64,000 bases of DNA from Paenibacillus riograndensis SBR5 (GTDB lineage: Bacteria; Bacillota; Bacilli; Paenibacillales; Paenibacillaceae). Below, in pieces: positions 37,720 through 47,483 of this stretch. The notes beneath the pieces are model-generated. The model was not told where the DNA came from. It saw only the letters and a list, made by a program, of their open reading frames with translations, and ran no database searches. The translations under genes and the position numbers were made by a program. The stretch's first letter is position 1. Each line of letters starts with the position of its first letter. Location: contig NZ_LN831776.1 in NCBI RefSeq assembly GCF_000981585.1, forward strand, positions 15,001-79,000, given 5' to 3'.

Positions 37720-37787
37720 CAAATCACCGCAGACTGGATGGACTTTATATTCGTCTGTATATTTTTAAGGGAGGATCATTTTATTCT

Positions 37788-38288
37788 ATGGCAATTGAAG
37801 TGGGCACCAAGTTAGAGGGCAAGGTGACAGGCATCACGCATTTCGGAGCATTTGTGGATCTGTCAGGAGGTGTCACAGGTCTCGTTCACATCTCGGAAAT
37901 CGCCGATAACTACGTCAAGGATGTTAACGATCATTTGAAGATTGCTGATGTGGTAACCGTCAAAGTGATTAATGTTGACAAGGACGGCAAGATCGGACTT
38001 TCCATCAAGCAGGCCGTAGATAAGCCGGCATCGGAAGTACGTCCCCCCAGAGCTCCAAGACCTGAACGTCCAAGCGGTGGAGACCGTTTCGGCGGCGGTG
38101 GCGGCAGTGGTGGAGGCGGCGGTGGTTACAATCGTGAACGGGGAGGGCGTCCATTCAAGCCTGCAGCCGGTAAACCTTCATTCGAGGATAAAATGTCACG
38201 CTTCCTGAAAGACAGCGAAGAACGGATATCTTCGATCAAGAAGAACACAGAAGGAAAGCGCGGAGGCCGTGGAGCCAAGCGCGTATAA
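37788..38288 (+). CDS. yabR: S1-domain RNA-binding protein YabR
   Basis: The 166-residue protein has an N-terminal S1 domain (1-75: GTKLEGKVTGITHFGAFVDL, GLVHISEI) and a Pro/Arg-rich and Gly-rich disordered linker (about 85-130) with a run of glycines. A basic C-terminus follows. It resembles general stress protein 13-like S1 proteins that bind ribosomes or mRNA. The linker is longer than in B. subtilis YabR as I recall it. Confidence 0.92.
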   Translation: MAIEVGTKLEGKVTGITHFGAFVDLSGGVTGLVHISEIADNYVKDVNDHLKIADVVTVKVINVDKDGKIGLSIKQAVDKPASEVRPPRAPRPERPSGGDRFGGGGGSGGGGGGYNRERGGRPFKPAAGKPSFEDKMSRFLKDSEERISSIKKNTEGKRGGRGAKRV

Positions 38289-38313
38289 TTTGAATACCTG
38301 CACATCATTAATA

Positions 38314-38348
38314 ACCGCCGGGGGCAGAGTGCCCTTTGCGGTTTTTTT
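38314..38348 (+). terminator. Terminator after yabR
   Basis: ACCGC/GCGGT and GGGCA/TGCCC form a two-part stem with a small internal loop, followed by seven T residues. Confidence 0.88.
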
Positions 38349-38517
38349 GTGCTTATCGCTCAGCACTCACTTTGTGGCGGATTTTTTGTCGGCAGGAAAT
38401 AAATTGCCGACAGCATCCTAGCCATTTTCACATAACTCCAGAGCAATCGCTGACGAATGTCTGCAGCCGCAGGACCTGCAGAAGTGGGAATGGTTTCCAT
38501 AAATAGCCGCCAACCGG

Positions 38518-38572
38518 CTGTCCCGCAAGGGATGCACAAGCTTTTCCATGAAATGTCGGGACAGGCTTTTTT
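38518..38572 (+). terminator. Orphan terminator-like hairpin upstream of spoIIE
   Basis: CTGTCCCG (38518-38525) and CGGGACAG (38557-38564) pair across a 31-base loop and are followed by GC and six T residues. It follows the yabR terminator by about 170 bases with no gene between. It could end an unannotated short transcript; no convincing promoter for one was found. The tRNA genes present between yabR and spoIIE in B. subtilis are not here. Confidence 0.5.
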
Positions 38573-38638
38573 GTCGGAAATTTCTTGCAGACTGCTCTCT
38601 GTTTCTGACAAACTTTCGTAAGACCCCCGCTATATAAT
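38570..38638 (+). promoter_or_regulatory. Spo0A-type sigma A promoter of spoIIE
   Basis: CTGACA (38605-38610), 22 bases and TATAAT (38633-38638) show the unusually long spacer known for Spo0A-activated sigma A promoters such as spoIIE and spoIIG. TTTGTCGGA (38570-38578) matches eight of nine positions of a Spo0A box. A weaker reverse-strand box (TTTGTCAGA) overlaps the -35 at 38604-38612. Confidence 0.7.
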
Positions 38639-38674
38639 GAGAACCATAAATTCTAAAACGGGTGGTGCAGAGAA

Positions 38675-41182
38675 ATGAGTAAAAGCAATGTGGTGAATTT
38701 GCCGGAGTGGACAAGAGCTGGAGGCAATGACAAGGGTCAGAAGGATAGCTGGGGTGAACGCGCTAAAGCGTGGAGTCTGAAGCAGCCGATGATCCAGTTT
38801 TTCATAGTGAAAAAATGGATGCTGCTGCTAAGTCTTATGGGCTTTCTGCTGGGCCGTGCGATGATACTGGACGAGCTGTCCCCTTTTGCAGCAGCTTATT
38901 TTGCCGTTATTGTATTTATGCGCAGAGACTCCATATTGCCTGTGGCCGCCGCAATTATTCTCGGAAGCCTTTTCACTCCATTCCCCGGTGCTGTGATGGT
39001 TGCCGCCGAACTGATAATCTTTTTCCTGATTTATAAAGGGCTGGAGAGCTTTCAAAAAGTAGAGCTTTCCTACGCACCGCTGATGGTGTTTGTCTCTTCT
39101 TTTATGGTGGGTTTATTTAAAATCGTGATGGGGCCATCGATTACGTGGTATTCGCTGATGATGATAACGCTTGATGCATTGCTCGGATTTGTGCTCACTC
39201 TTGTATTTTTGCAGGCGCTTCCGGTCTTTACCTATAAGCAGAAAAGCAGGGCGCTGCGCAATGATGAAGTGCTTTGTCTGATTATTTTGCTGGCTTCGGT
39301 CATGACTGGCCTTGTCGGCTGGAGTGTCAATGGGCTGTCCCTTGAGCATATTCTATCCCGTTTTCTGATTTTGATTTTTGCCCTGGCTGGAGGTGCTCCA
39401 CTTGGTGCAGCCGTCGGTGTGGTGACCGGACTGATCCTCAGCCTCGCGGATATCGGGGCCATCTATCAGATGAGCCTCCTTGCTTTCTCCGGTATGCTGG
39501 CAGGCATGATGCAATCTGGACGTAAAGGTGCAGTATCCATTGGGATGCTGCTGGGATCAACGATCCTGTCCGTCTATTTTCTCGGTCCGGGTGATGTGAT
39601 GGCTTCCACCTGGGAAACCTGCGCAGCTGTAGTGTTGTTTCTTCTAACACCTAAAGGGATGATTTCTGCCATTGCCAAGTATGTGCCGGGCACACCTGAC
39701 CATAGCCGCTCTCAGCATGAATATGCCAGAAGAGTCAGGGATATTACAGCAGACCGGGTAACCCAGTTCTCCCAGGTGTTCCGGCAGCTGTCAAGCAGCT
39801 TCGGCCAGATTCCCCGCGCTGGAGAAGCGGGCAAATCAGATCGTGAAATGGAGGATTTCATGAATACCGTGACGGAAGGAGCCTGCTCGGGCTGCATCCG
39901 GCGCACACACTGCTGGGACGCCAAGTTCTATCAGACTTACCGCTATATGACCGATATGATGACAACTGTGGAGGAATGCCCGAATATTACCGCTGCCCAG
40001 CTTCCGCCGGAATGGAGCCGGATTTGCGGCAAAACCGGGGAAGTGCTGGAAGTGATGAAAGGCCAATATGAGCTATACCAGCATGATATGCGCTGGAAGA
40101 GACAAATATACGACAGCCGCCAATTTGTTGCCGAGCAGCTGTCAGGAGTTTCCCAGGTAATGGAGGACCTGGCCAATGAGATCAAGCGCGAAGGACAGGC
40201 GATGTACCGCCAGGAAAGCCAGATCCGTGAGGCGCTGGAAAAGCTGGGCTTATCCATCCACAGCATTGAAATCCTGAGTCTGGACCCGGGGCGGGTAGAG
40301 ATTGAAGTGGTTCATGCTTATACCCGCGGCTTCGACGAATGCCGCAAGATGATTGCTCCGCTGCTCTCTGACATTCTGGAAGAGAATATTGCCGTGGTGA
40401 ACGAAACGGCAGTTCATCCCCGGGAGGGGCTGTCGATGGTGACCTTCGGTTCAGCCAAAGCCTATGAGGTGAATACCGGAGTTGCCGGGGCGGCCAAAGG
40501 CGGGGATATGCTGTCGGGGGACAGCTTCAGTACCGTTGAACTTGGCAACGGAACCTTTGCGGTTTCCATCAGTGACGGGATGGGCAATGGAGAGCGGGCC
40601 CGCATGGAGAGCAGCGCGGCGCTGGGAATGCTGGAAAAGCTGCTGCAGTCCGGAATGGACGAGAAGCTGGCCGTTAAATCCGTCAATTCCATTCTGCTCC
40701 TGCGTTCTCCCGACGAATTCTATGCGACTGTGGATATGGCGCTGATCGACCAGTACTCGGCGCAGACTACATTTATGAAAATTGCCTCGGCTCCCAGCTT
40801 CATCCGGCGCGGCAGCGAGGTTATTCCGGTAACGGCCAGCAATCTGCCGATCGGAATCATCAAGGAGATAGAGGTTGATCTTGTCAGCATGCAGCTGCGT
40901 CCGGGCGATATTCTAATCATGATGACCGATGGTATTTACGATGCGCCCGGATATGCCGTTAATAAAGAGATATGGATGAAACGACTAATCCAGGAGCTTG
41001 AGGGTGATGATCCCCAGGAACTGGCGGATAATCTGCTGGAGAAGGTTATCCGGTATCAGGGCAATGAGATTCATGATGACATGACGATTGTGGTCAGCCG
41101 CCTGGATCACTTCCATCCGGAATGGTCCAGCCTGCATCTGCCCGGTATTGGGCGGATGGAGCGCCCGCGCACCGTGAGCTAA
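38675..41182 (+). CDS. spoIIE: Stage II sporulation protein E, SpoIIAA-P phosphatase
   Basis: The 835-residue protein has an N-terminal region with about ten membrane segments (roughly 45-330), a central oligomerisation/FtsZ-interacting part (with cysteines in CSGCIRRTHC), and a C-terminal PP2C phosphatase. Metal-binding acidic residues are Asp611, Asp616, Asp634 (DGMGNG), Asp752 (MTDGIYD) and Asp801-Asp802 (HDDMT). It dephosphorylates SpoIIAA to release sigma F in the forespore and localises to the polar septum. The promoter has Spo0A features. GGGTGGTG lies upstream of the ATG. Confidence 0.97.
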   Translation: MSKSNVVNLPEWTRAGGNDKGQKDSWGERAKAWSLKQPMIQFFIVKKWMLLLSLMGFLLGRAMILDELSPFAAAYFAVIVFMRRDSILPVAAAIILGSLFTPFPGAVMVAAELIIFFLIYKGLESFQKVELSYAPLMVFVSSFMVGLFKIVMGPSITWYSLMMITLDALLGFVLTLVFLQALPVFTYKQKSRALRNDEVLCLIILLASVMTGLVGWSVNGLSLEHILSRFLILIFALAGGAPLGAAVGVVTGLILSLADIGAIYQMSLLAFSGMLAGMMQSGRKGAVSIGMLLGSTILSVYFLGPGDVMASTWETCAAVVLFLLTPKGMISAIAKYVPGTPDHSRSQHEYARRVRDITADRVTQFSQVFRQLSSSFGQIPRAGEAGKSDREMEDFMNTVTEGACSGCIRRTHCWDAKFYQTYRYMTDMMTTVEECPNITAAQLPPEWSRICGKTGEVLEVMKGQYELYQHDMRWKRQIYDSRQFVAEQLSGVSQVMEDLANEIKREGQAMYRQESQIREALEKLGLSIHSIEILSLDPGRVEIEVVHAYTRGFDECRKMIAPLLSDILEENIAVVNETAVHPREGLSMVTFGSAKAYEVNTGVAGAAKGGDMLSGDSFSTVELGNGTFAVSISDGMGNGERARMESSAALGMLEKLLQSGMDEKLAVKSVNSILLLRSPDEFYATVDMALIDQYSAQTTFMKIASAPSFIRRGSEVIPVTASNLPIGIIKEIEVDLVSMQLRPGDILIMMTDGIYDAPGYAVNKEIWMKRLIQELEGDDPQELADNLLEKVIRYQGNEIHDDMTIVVSRLDHFHPEWSSLHLPGIGRMERPRTVS

Positions 41183-41230
41183 TCTATCATTTAACTGACG
41201 CTGCTGTCTGCAGCAAATGTGAATGAAAGG

Positions 41231-41298
41231 ACGGAGAGGAGGTTTGGAACTGTAGAAGCGTCAGCGATCGGAAGTCCAAACACTTCTCGTAGTTCCCC
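41231..41298 (+). repeat. Dispersed intergenic hairpin element, short copy
   Basis: It shares the ends of the element at 35308-35436 (GGTTTGGAACTGTAGAAGCG and CGGAAGTCCAAACACTTCTC) but lacks its central hairpins. TTTGGA and TCCAAA can still pair. It lies between spoIIE and yabS. Confidence 0.8.
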
Positions 41299-41401
41299 TT
41301 ATTCACGGCTTGTTTTATTCTGAAATTCCCGCAAAGCGGCGTTTGAAATCTCTCTACCTTGGATATGCTAGAGACATATACAAGGAAGGGAGTGGTCGGT
41401 T

Positions 41402-42148
41402 ATGAAGCAAATTCTGCTTATTACTGACGGGTGTTCGAACGTAGGGGAGAGTCCGGTGATGGCTGCGGCGCATGCCCGGCAGGAGGGAATCACCGTCAAT
41501 GTGGTCGGTGTTGTCGATTATGGGACCATCGGAGAGATGGGCAGCCGGGAGATTGCTGATATTGCGAAAGCCGGCGGCGGGCTCAGCCGGATCGTTGGAA
41601 CGCCGCAGCTGGCACAGACGATTCAGATGATGACCCGCAAGACGGTGGTTCAGACGATTCAGCAGGCGGTTAATAAAGAGGTAAAAAAAATTCTTGGTGA
41701 AGGTTCGCTGGAAGAGCTGCCTCCACTGCAGCGTTCGCAGGTGGTGACGGTTGTCGATGAGCTGACCGAGACCACTCCGCTGCGCATCGCACTGCTCATT
41801 GACGCCAGTGCGAGCATGAAGCCGAAGCTGGGTGCTGTAGAAGATGCGATCCGTGATCTGGCGCTTAGCCTGGAGGCGCGGGAGGGCAAGAGCGAAATTG
41901 CTGTTTTCCATTTTCCCGGACGCTCCAGCAGTGAAGAGGCCATGCTCGATATGGACTGGACGCACAATGTGTCCGAGGTCCGTTCGTTGTTCTCCAAGCT
42001 GAAGATGCGTGGGGCCACACCTACTGGACCAGCCATTTTCAAGGTGCTTGAGCATTACCGTTATGATACACTGGATGAACACCGTGAACGTCCGACAGAT
42101 GGCGGTTACGATGAAAAAGAAGGGATGATTGGTGGGTATGTCGTCTAA
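41402..42148 (+). CDS. yabS: VWA-domain protein YabS
   Basis: The 248-residue protein has two Rossmann-like parts. An N-terminal segment starts LLITDGCSNVGESPVMAAAHARQEGI. A von Willebrand A domain in the second half carries a MIDAS-like DASASM motif (IALLIDASASMKPKLG). It presumably binds a partner in a metal-dependent way; the partner is unknown. It is followed, with overlap, by the kinase YabT, suggesting a shared job during sporulation (yabST is developmentally expressed in B. subtilis). Confidence 0.88.
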   Translation: MKQILLITDGCSNVGESPVMAAAHARQEGITVNVVGVVDYGTIGEMGSREIADIAKAGGGLSRIVGTPQLAQTIQMMTRKTVVQTIQQAVNKEVKKILGEGSLEELPPLQRSQVVTVVDELTETTPLRIALLIDASASMKPKLGAVEDAIRDLALSLEAREGKSEIAVFHFPGRSSSEEAMLDMDWTHNVSEVRSLFSKLKMRGATPTGPAIFKVLEHYRYDTLDEHRERPTDGGYDEKEGMIGGYVV

Positions 42149-43070
42149 TCCGCCCTTTCCTGCCGGCACAGTAATCCGCGGCAAATGGCGGGGCAACCGT
42201 TATGTCGTGGAGCGTATGCTGGGAAGAGGAGCGAACGGAACTGTATATCTCGTGCAGCGTGAAGGCAGACGGGAGCGCTATGCGCTGAAGATCGGCAACG
42301 ATACCCTTGAACTGCAATCGGAAATCAATGTGCTGACCAGTCTGCAATCCAGCAGGAAGCGAAAAGAGCATCGGGCGCATCGTGAATCCGCATTGTCTTC
42401 TTATTTACTCGAATCGGATGATTATAAGGACAGCGTGCCGTTTTATGTGATGCGTTATGTAGAAGGCCGGTCGCTGCATTATTTTTTGGCCAAAAACGGC
42501 GCTTCCTGGCTTGGGCTGGTGGGCCTCAAGCTGCTGGAGAAACTCCGGAACCTGCATGAGTGCGGTTTTGTGTTCGGAGATTTGAAGCCGGAGAATGTAC
42601 TGGTCTCCAATTACGGAGAGGCTGAACTGATCGATTACGGCGGCGCCAGCCCGCTGGGCCGCAGCGTGAAGCAATTCACCGAATGGCATGACCGCGGGTA
42701 CTGGAATGCCGGAAGCCGTACGGGGGATGAGAATTACGATCTTTTTGCGTTTGCTGTGCTGTGTCTGCGGCTGCTTAATGAAGAGGGCCTAAAGGCCGCA
42801 GCAGCGCAGCTGCCGCAGACCCGAAGCGCAGACGAACTGGTGAAGCTGGCCAGAAGCCTGCCTGACAAGAAGCTGTCCTCCTGGCTGTGTCTGGCCCTGA
42901 AGGGCGGATTTCCGGGAAGTGAAGCGGCCACGGAAGCCTGGAAGATTCATATTTACAGCACAAGAAAACCGGGGAAGGAAACGATGGCGACACCCGGTTG
43001 GCTGAAAAGTGCATTTGCGCTGTCTTTATTTGTGCTGATCTTTATGATTTATTACGTATTCCGTTTTTGA
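42132..43070 (+). CDS. yabT: Membrane-anchored Ser/Thr protein kinase YabT
   Basis: The 312-residue Hanks-type kinase has a glycine loop (LGRGANGTVYL), the invariant Lys in YALKIG, a catalytic loop GDLKPENVL preceded by FVF (HRD replaced by FGD) and a metal-binding DYG in place of DFG. A single C-terminal membrane segment (about 290-309) has no extracellular domain. YabT of B. subtilis is DNA-activated and acts at the sporulation septum. The start is uncertain: GTG 42132 is best spaced from AGAAGGG; TTG 42129 and ATG 42138 are alternatives. It overlaps yabS. Confidence 0.9.
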   Translation: MGMSSNPPFPAGTVIRGKWRGNRYVVERMLGRGANGTVYLVQREGRRERYALKIGNDTLELQSEINVLTSLQSSRKRKEHRAHRESALSSYLLESDDYKDSVPFYVMRYVEGRSLHYFLAKNGASWLGLVGLKLLEKLRNLHECGFVFGDLKPENVLVSNYGEAELIDYGGASPLGRSVKQFTEWHDRGYWNAGSRTGDENYDLFAFAVLCLRLLNEEGLKAAAAQLPQTRSADELVKLARSLPDKKLSSWLCLALKGGFPGSEAATEAWKIHIYSTRKPGKETMATPGWLKSAFALSLFVLIFMIYYVFRF

Positions 43071-43144
43071 AATCATACATACTATAGGTGAAACTGGACG
43101 ATTGGTCCGGTTCTGGCCTATCGACCGGGTAGAAAGGGAGCCGT

Positions 43145-44599
43145 ATGGAGCAAATGAAGGAACTGGTGGAATCCGTATTGGAGTCTGCAGCCGAGCATGG
43201 GCTGTGGTCGCCCCATGACACCATTGTAGTCGCAGTTTCCGGAGGGCCGGACTCTGTGGCTCTTTTGCATATCCTGCATGAAATTTCCCTGAACCGCATG
43301 CCGCTGACCTTAATATGCGCCCATGTAAATCATGGGTTCAGACCGGAGTCGGTGGAAGAAGCCGAAGCGGTCCGTGCAATGGCTGGTAGGCTTGGACTTC
43401 CCTTTGAGCTGGCGGAGTTTGATATTCCTTCACTCGTCAAAGAGAGCGGCCTCGGGCCTGAGGGGGCAGCGCGGGAAAAACGGTATCAGTTTCTCATCGA
43501 CACTGCGCATCGCTATGCTGCCCGTTCGGTGGCACTTGCGCATCATGCGGACGATCAGGCGGAAACAGTGCTGATGCGCTTGCTGCGGGGGAGCGGCCCC
43601 TCGGGCCTAGGGGGAATGCGCTGGAAACGCACCGAAAAAAAGGTGGAACTGATCCGGCCCTTCCTGCGTATTAACAAAACAGCTCTTGTCAGCCTGTGCC
43701 GGCAGGAGGGCCTGCCATACGCCGAAGACGCCAGTAATTTAATGACAGAATATAGACGCAATGCGGTCCGGCTGAACCTGATTCCGGCGCTTGAGGCGTA
43801 TAATCCGAAAGTGAGGCAATCGCTTCTGCAATTGTCTGAAATTGTCCAGGCGGAAGATGAGTATATGGAGGCGGCGGCACAAAAATACTTTAACGAACTT
43901 GTTTTGGCCGATGCCGGAAAATGCACCATGCAGAGAGCATTATTTACGGCCATACCCTCCGCTTTACAACGGCGTTTGATTAAACTAATATTAAATTATC
44001 TGTCGGCGGATTCATCGAGCTTGGATTTCCCCAAGATTGAAGCAGTACGCCGGGGAACGCTGCAGGATTATCCTACTGTATGGAGTTTGAACATGGGTGG
44101 AGGACTGATCTGCATGCGGCAATATGATACTATTGTGTTCTCGTCCAAGCCTCCGCAGCAGGAATCAAGCTATACATATCGGCTGTCTTTGCCTCATCCC
44201 CGTGTTGAAATTAAGGAGATAGGAAAAGTATTGACGATGTCGGTGCTGGAGAGAGAAAATTTTACTGTACTGGGGGAGGACTCTGGGAAAATGTTGGCGT
44301 GGTTTGACAGCGGAGAGCTGGTTCTGCCACTCACCATCCGTTCCCGATTGCCTGGAGATACCATAAGGGTTATGGGATTAAACGGAAGCAAAAAGGTAAA
44401 AGATATTTACATTGATGATAAAATACCTTCTTCCGAACGCGCTGCGATTCCCCTCGTTTGTGATGATTTGGGCAATATCGTCTGGATTCCGGGCGTAAGG
44501 CGCTCGATGCATGCCGCAGTAGGGCGGCACACGGCCTCGGTTCTTCTGTTGTCTCTGGAGGATATGGAGAAGGGAGAAGAAGCGTTATGGCCGAAGTAA
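43145..44599 (+). CDS. tilS: tRNA(Ile)-lysidine synthetase
   Basis: The 484-residue enzyme attaches lysine to C34 of tRNA-Ile(CAU), changing AUG to AUA reading. The ATP pyrophosphatase PP-loop SGGPDS is at residues 32-37. HHADDQAETVLMRLLRGSG and the C-terminal TilS domain (LPLTIRSRLPGDTIR, VKDIYIDDKIP) are clear. The gene leads the tilS-hprT-ftsH group conserved in Bacillales. Confidence 0.95.
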   Translation: MEQMKELVESVLESAAEHGLWSPHDTIVVAVSGGPDSVALLHILHEISLNRMPLTLICAHVNHGFRPESVEEAEAVRAMAGRLGLPFELAEFDIPSLVKESGLGPEGAAREKRYQFLIDTAHRYAARSVALAHHADDQAETVLMRLLRGSGPSGLGGMRWKRTEKKVELIRPFLRINKTALVSLCRQEGLPYAEDASNLMTEYRRNAVRLNLIPALEAYNPKVRQSLLQLSEIVQAEDEYMEAAAQKYFNELVLADAGKCTMQRALFTAIPSALQRRLIKLILNYLSADSSSLDFPKIEAVRRGTLQDYPTVWSLNMGGGLICMRQYDTIVFSSKPPQQESSYTYRLSLPHPRVEIKEIGKVLTMSVLERENFTVLGEDSGKMLAWFDSGELVLPLTIRSRLPGDTIRVMGLNGSKKVKDIYIDDKIPSSERAAIPLVCDDLGNIVWIPGVRRSMHAAVGRHTASVLLLSLEDMEKGEEALWPK

Positions 44600-44632
44600 G
44601 TCTTTCATAGTATAACTTAGGAGGTTCGCAAG

Positions 44633-45172
44633 TTGCAGAACGATATTCAGGAAATCTTGATCAGCGAAGAGGAAATTCAACAAAGAATCAGGGAGCTCGG
44701 CGCCCAGCTGAGTACGGAATATGCAGGACGCACGCCACTCGTCATTTGTGTGCTGAAAGGCGCGTTTATTTTTATGGCGGATCTGGTCAAAGTGATTACA
44801 GTCCCTGTAGAAATGGATTTTATGGCTGTATCCAGCTACGGAGCATCCACCAAATCTTCTGGCGTAGTCAAAATCATCAAGGATTTGGACGCTTCCGTTG
44901 AAGGACGCGATGTTCTGATTGTGGAGGATATCATTGACAGCGGGCTTACGCTCAGCTATTTGATTGAAATGCTGCAGGGCCGCAATGCCGCTTCAGTTAC
45001 TGTGGTTACCCTGTTCGACAAACCGGCAGGACGTACAGTTAATCTGGAAGCTGCTTATACCGGATTTGTTATTCCGGATGAATTTGTCGTAGGTTATGGA
45101 CTCGATTATGCCGAGCAGTATCGGAACCTCCCTTACGTCGGTGTACTGAAGCCTGAAATTTATTCCAAATGA
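44633..45172 (+). CDS. hprT: Hypoxanthine-guanine phosphoribosyltransferase
   Basis: The 179-residue purine salvage enzyme forms IMP and GMP using PRPP. The PRPP motif [14 protein letters not shown] is at residues 94-107 and the [11 protein letters not shown] loop near 41. The start is TTG at 44633, with AGGAGG well spaced upstream and no nearby in-frame ATG. In B. subtilis HprT also activates ftsH transcription and works with TilS. Confidence 0.95.
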   Translation: MQNDIQEILISEEEIQQRIRELGAQLSTEYAGRTPLVICVLKGAFIFMADLVKVITVPVEMDFMAVSSYGASTKSSGVVKIIKDLDASVEGRDVLIVEDIIDSGLTLSYLIEMLQGRNAASVTVVTLFDKPAGRTVNLEAAYTGFVIPDEFVVGYGLDYAEQYRNLPYVGVLKPEIYSK

Positions 45173-45222
45173 GCTAATCGACAGCCTTAGATCTACGGAT
45201 CCAACCCCTGGCCTCTGACAAT

Positions 45223-45252
45223 TTGAGGAGTCTGGGCAGGCTATGGTACAAT
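45223..45252 (+). promoter_or_regulatory. Candidate promoter of ftsH
   Basis: TTGAGG (45223-45228), 18 bases and TACAAT (45247-45252) lie 30 bases before the ftsH start. Confidence 0.6.
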
Positions 45253-45281
45253 AACTTGAGCGTTGTGAGAGGAGGTAGGGG

Positions 45282-47336
45282 ATGAATCGGTTCATCCGGA
45301 ATTCTGGTTTTTATTTGATTTTATTTTTAGTCGTGGTGGGCATTGTCCAGTTTGTAAGCAATGGAAATGAATCCGCCGATTTCCCTAGATACGATGAGTT
45401 AAGACAGGAGATCAAGAATAACAATGTGAAGAGCATGACGATTCAGTTCGAAGGCAATGCTTTTGCCGTAACCGGTGAATACAAGCAGCAGCCTGCAGAA
45501 GCTAAATCGAAGAACTTCTCCACATTTGTTCCTCCTACAGATCGAGCCCTTGATGAACTCATCGCTGCCAGTGATGATAACGGCATAGAGTTGACGCAGA
45601 AGAAAATGGAGGGTGACAGCATCTGGCTGACGTTCCTCTCTTCCATCATTCCGCTCGTTATCATGTTCATCCTGTTCTTCTTCCTGTTCAATCAGGCGCA
45701 GGGTGGCGGCGGCAAGGTCATGAATTTCGGCAAGAGCAAAGCGCGGTTATATAATGAAGAGAAGAAGAAAATCAGCTTCGAGGATGTTGCAGGAGCCGAT
45801 GAAGAGAAGCAGGAGCTTGTCGAAGTCGTTGAATTCCTGAAAGATCCGCGCAAATTCGCAGCGGTAGGCGCACGTATCCCTAAGGGTGTGCTTCTCGTAG
45901 GCCCTCCAGGTACAGGTAAAACCCTGCTGGCCCGTGCGGTAGCCGGTGAAGCCGGTGTTCCGTTCTTCAGCATCTCCGGTTCCGACTTCGTGGAAATGTT
46001 CGTCGGTGTCGGTGCATCCCGTGTGCGTGATTTGTTCGAGAATGCCAAGAAGAATGCACCTTGTATCATCTTTATTGATGAGATCGATGCGGTCGGACGT
46101 CAGCGCGGCGCCGGACTCGGCGGCGGACATGACGAACGTGAGCAGACCCTCAACCAATTGCTCGTCGAAATGGACGGCTTTGGCGGCAATGAAGGCATTA
46201 TTATCGTCGCGGCTACCAACCGCGCAGACATTCTTGATCCGGCGCTGCTTCGTCCGGGACGTTTTGACCGTCAAATCACGGTTGACCGTCCGGATGTCAA
46301 AGGCCGTGAAGCTGTACTGAAGGTTCACTCCCGCAATAAACCGCTGACGAAGGATGTCAGACTTGACGTTATCGCCAAGCGTACTACCGGGTTCACCGGC
46401 GCTGATTTGGAGAACCTGCTGAATGAAGCAGCCCTTCTCGCTGCACGCCGCAACCGCAAGGATATTTCCATGACGGAAGTGGATGAGGCCATTGACCGGG
46501 TAATCGTGGGTACCGAGAAACGCAGCCGGGTCATCAGCGAACGCGAGAAGCGCATCGTGGCTTACCACGAAGCGGGTCATACGATTGTCGGTTATTTCCT
46601 GGAACATGCGGATATGGTTCACAAGGTTACCATCATCCCGCGCGGCCGCGCAGGCGGATATGTAATTATGCTTCCAAAAGAAGACCGGATGCTTGTCACC
46701 AAGCAGGAATTGCTTGATAAAGTAACCGGGCTGCTCGGCGGACGTGTCGCTGAGGAACTATTCATCGGCGAGATCGGTACAGGCGCATACAGTGACTTCC
46801 AGCAGGCTACACGAATTGTACGCAGCATGATTATGGAATACGGTATGAGTGATAAACTGGGACCTATGCAGTTTGGTACTTCCCAAGGCCAGGTGTTCCT
46901 GGGCCGGGATATCGGACACGAGCAGAATTACAGTGACTCCATCGCTTATGAAATCGATCAGGAAATGCAGAACTTTATCCGCAGCAGTTATGAACGCTGC
47001 AAAGAGCTGCTGACCAAATACTCCAAAGAAATGCACCTGATTGCCAACACGCTGCTTGAGAAGGAAACGCTGGAGCTGGATCAGATCAAAGAACTGATTG
47101 AGCAAGGCTACCTGACTGAAGACGGCAAACCTGAGGATGCTGCAGGCGTGACTCACGAAGAAGGCGAGCCTGTCATCGATTCCATCGGTGATGTGCGTGT
47201 CCGGATTCAAGGCAAAACAGATGACACTCCATCCACGATCGGGGACTTGTCCAAGGATATTCCGAACAACCCGGACCCGGCAGATGGAAATGATTCTAAT
47301 AACGGCAATAAAGACGGCGGCGGCAACCTAGTCTAA
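45282..47336 (+). CDS. ftsH: ATP-dependent zinc metalloprotease FtsH
   Basis: The 684-residue membrane AAA+ protease has two N-terminal membrane helices (about 8-26 and 108-130) around an external domain. The AAA module carries Lys213 in GPPGTGKT and the [15 protein letters not shown] pore region. The zinc protease active site is HEAGH at 429-433. It degrades membrane and short-lived regulatory proteins. The C-terminal tail is rich in Asn, Asp and Gly. A terminator follows. Confidence 0.97.
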   Translation: MNRFIRNSGFYLILFLVVVGIVQFVSNGNESADFPRYDELRQEIKNNNVKSMTIQFEGNAFAVTGEYKQQPAEAKSKNFSTFVPPTDRALDELIAASDDNGIELTQKKMEGDSIWLTFLSSIIPLVIMFILFFFLFNQAQGGGGKVMNFGKSKARLYNEEKKKISFEDVAGADEEKQELVEVVEFLKDPRKFAAVGARIPKGVLLVGPPGTGKTLLARAVAGEAGVPFFSISGSDFVEMFVGVGASRVRDLFENAKKNAPCIIFIDEIDAVGRQRGAGLGGGHDEREQTLNQLLVEMDGFGGNEGIIIVAATNRADILDPALLRPGRFDRQITVDRPDVKGREAVLKVHSRNKPLTKDVRLDVIAKRTTGFTGADLENLLNEAALLAARRNRKDISMTEVDEAIDRVIVGTEKRSRVISEREKRIVAYHEAGHTIVGYFLEHADMVHKVTIIPRGRAGGYVIMLPKEDRMLVTKQELLDKVTGLLGGRVAEELFIGEIGTGAYSDFQQATRIVRSMIMEYGMSDKLGPMQFGTSQGQVFLGRDIGHEQNYSDSIAYEIDQEMQNFIRSSYERCKELLTKYSKEMHLIANTLLEKETLELDQIKELIEQGYLTEDGKPEDAAGVTHEEGEPVIDSIGDVRVRIQGKTDDTPSTIGDLSKDIPNNPDPADGNDSNNGNKDGGGNLV

Positions 47337-47367
47337 TTGTCACCTGAACGGAATGTTTCGAAATATG

Positions 47368-47402
47368 ATCCGGAGATGCCTTAGGGTTCTCCGGATTTTT
47401 TT
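47368..47402 (+). terminator. Terminator after ftsH
   Basis: ATCCGGAGA (47368-47376) and TCTCCGGAT (47388-47396) are perfect 9-bp arms followed by seven T residues. Confidence 0.92.
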
Positions 47403-47447
47403 GTCCCATAGACGGTCTGGAGTCCCTCTGCCGGAGGCTTCGTTACA

Positions 47448-47476
47448 TTGACAGTGGGAGTAACGTTGTGTACATT
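47448..47476 (+). promoter_or_regulatory. Promoter of nadABC
   Basis: TTGACA (47448-47453), 17 bases and TACATT (47471-47476). The predicted start near 47484 gives a leader of about 125 bases. Confidence 0.75.
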
Positions 47477-47483
47477 AGTGATT

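Noticed and set aside
38349..38674. tRNA genes expected by synteny between yabR and spoIIE
   Set aside because: No cloverleaf, CCA end or T-loop consensus could be found in either strand.
38360..38714. Minus-strand frames of 83 and 98 codons upstream of spoIIE
   Set aside because: They overlap the spoIIE promoter, the orphan hairpin and the yabR terminator and have no ribosome binding site.
45014..45022. TTCGACAAA (a perfect Spo0A box) inside hprT
   Set aside because: It is mid-gene coding sequence in a conserved protein segment with no nearby promoter; most likely chance.
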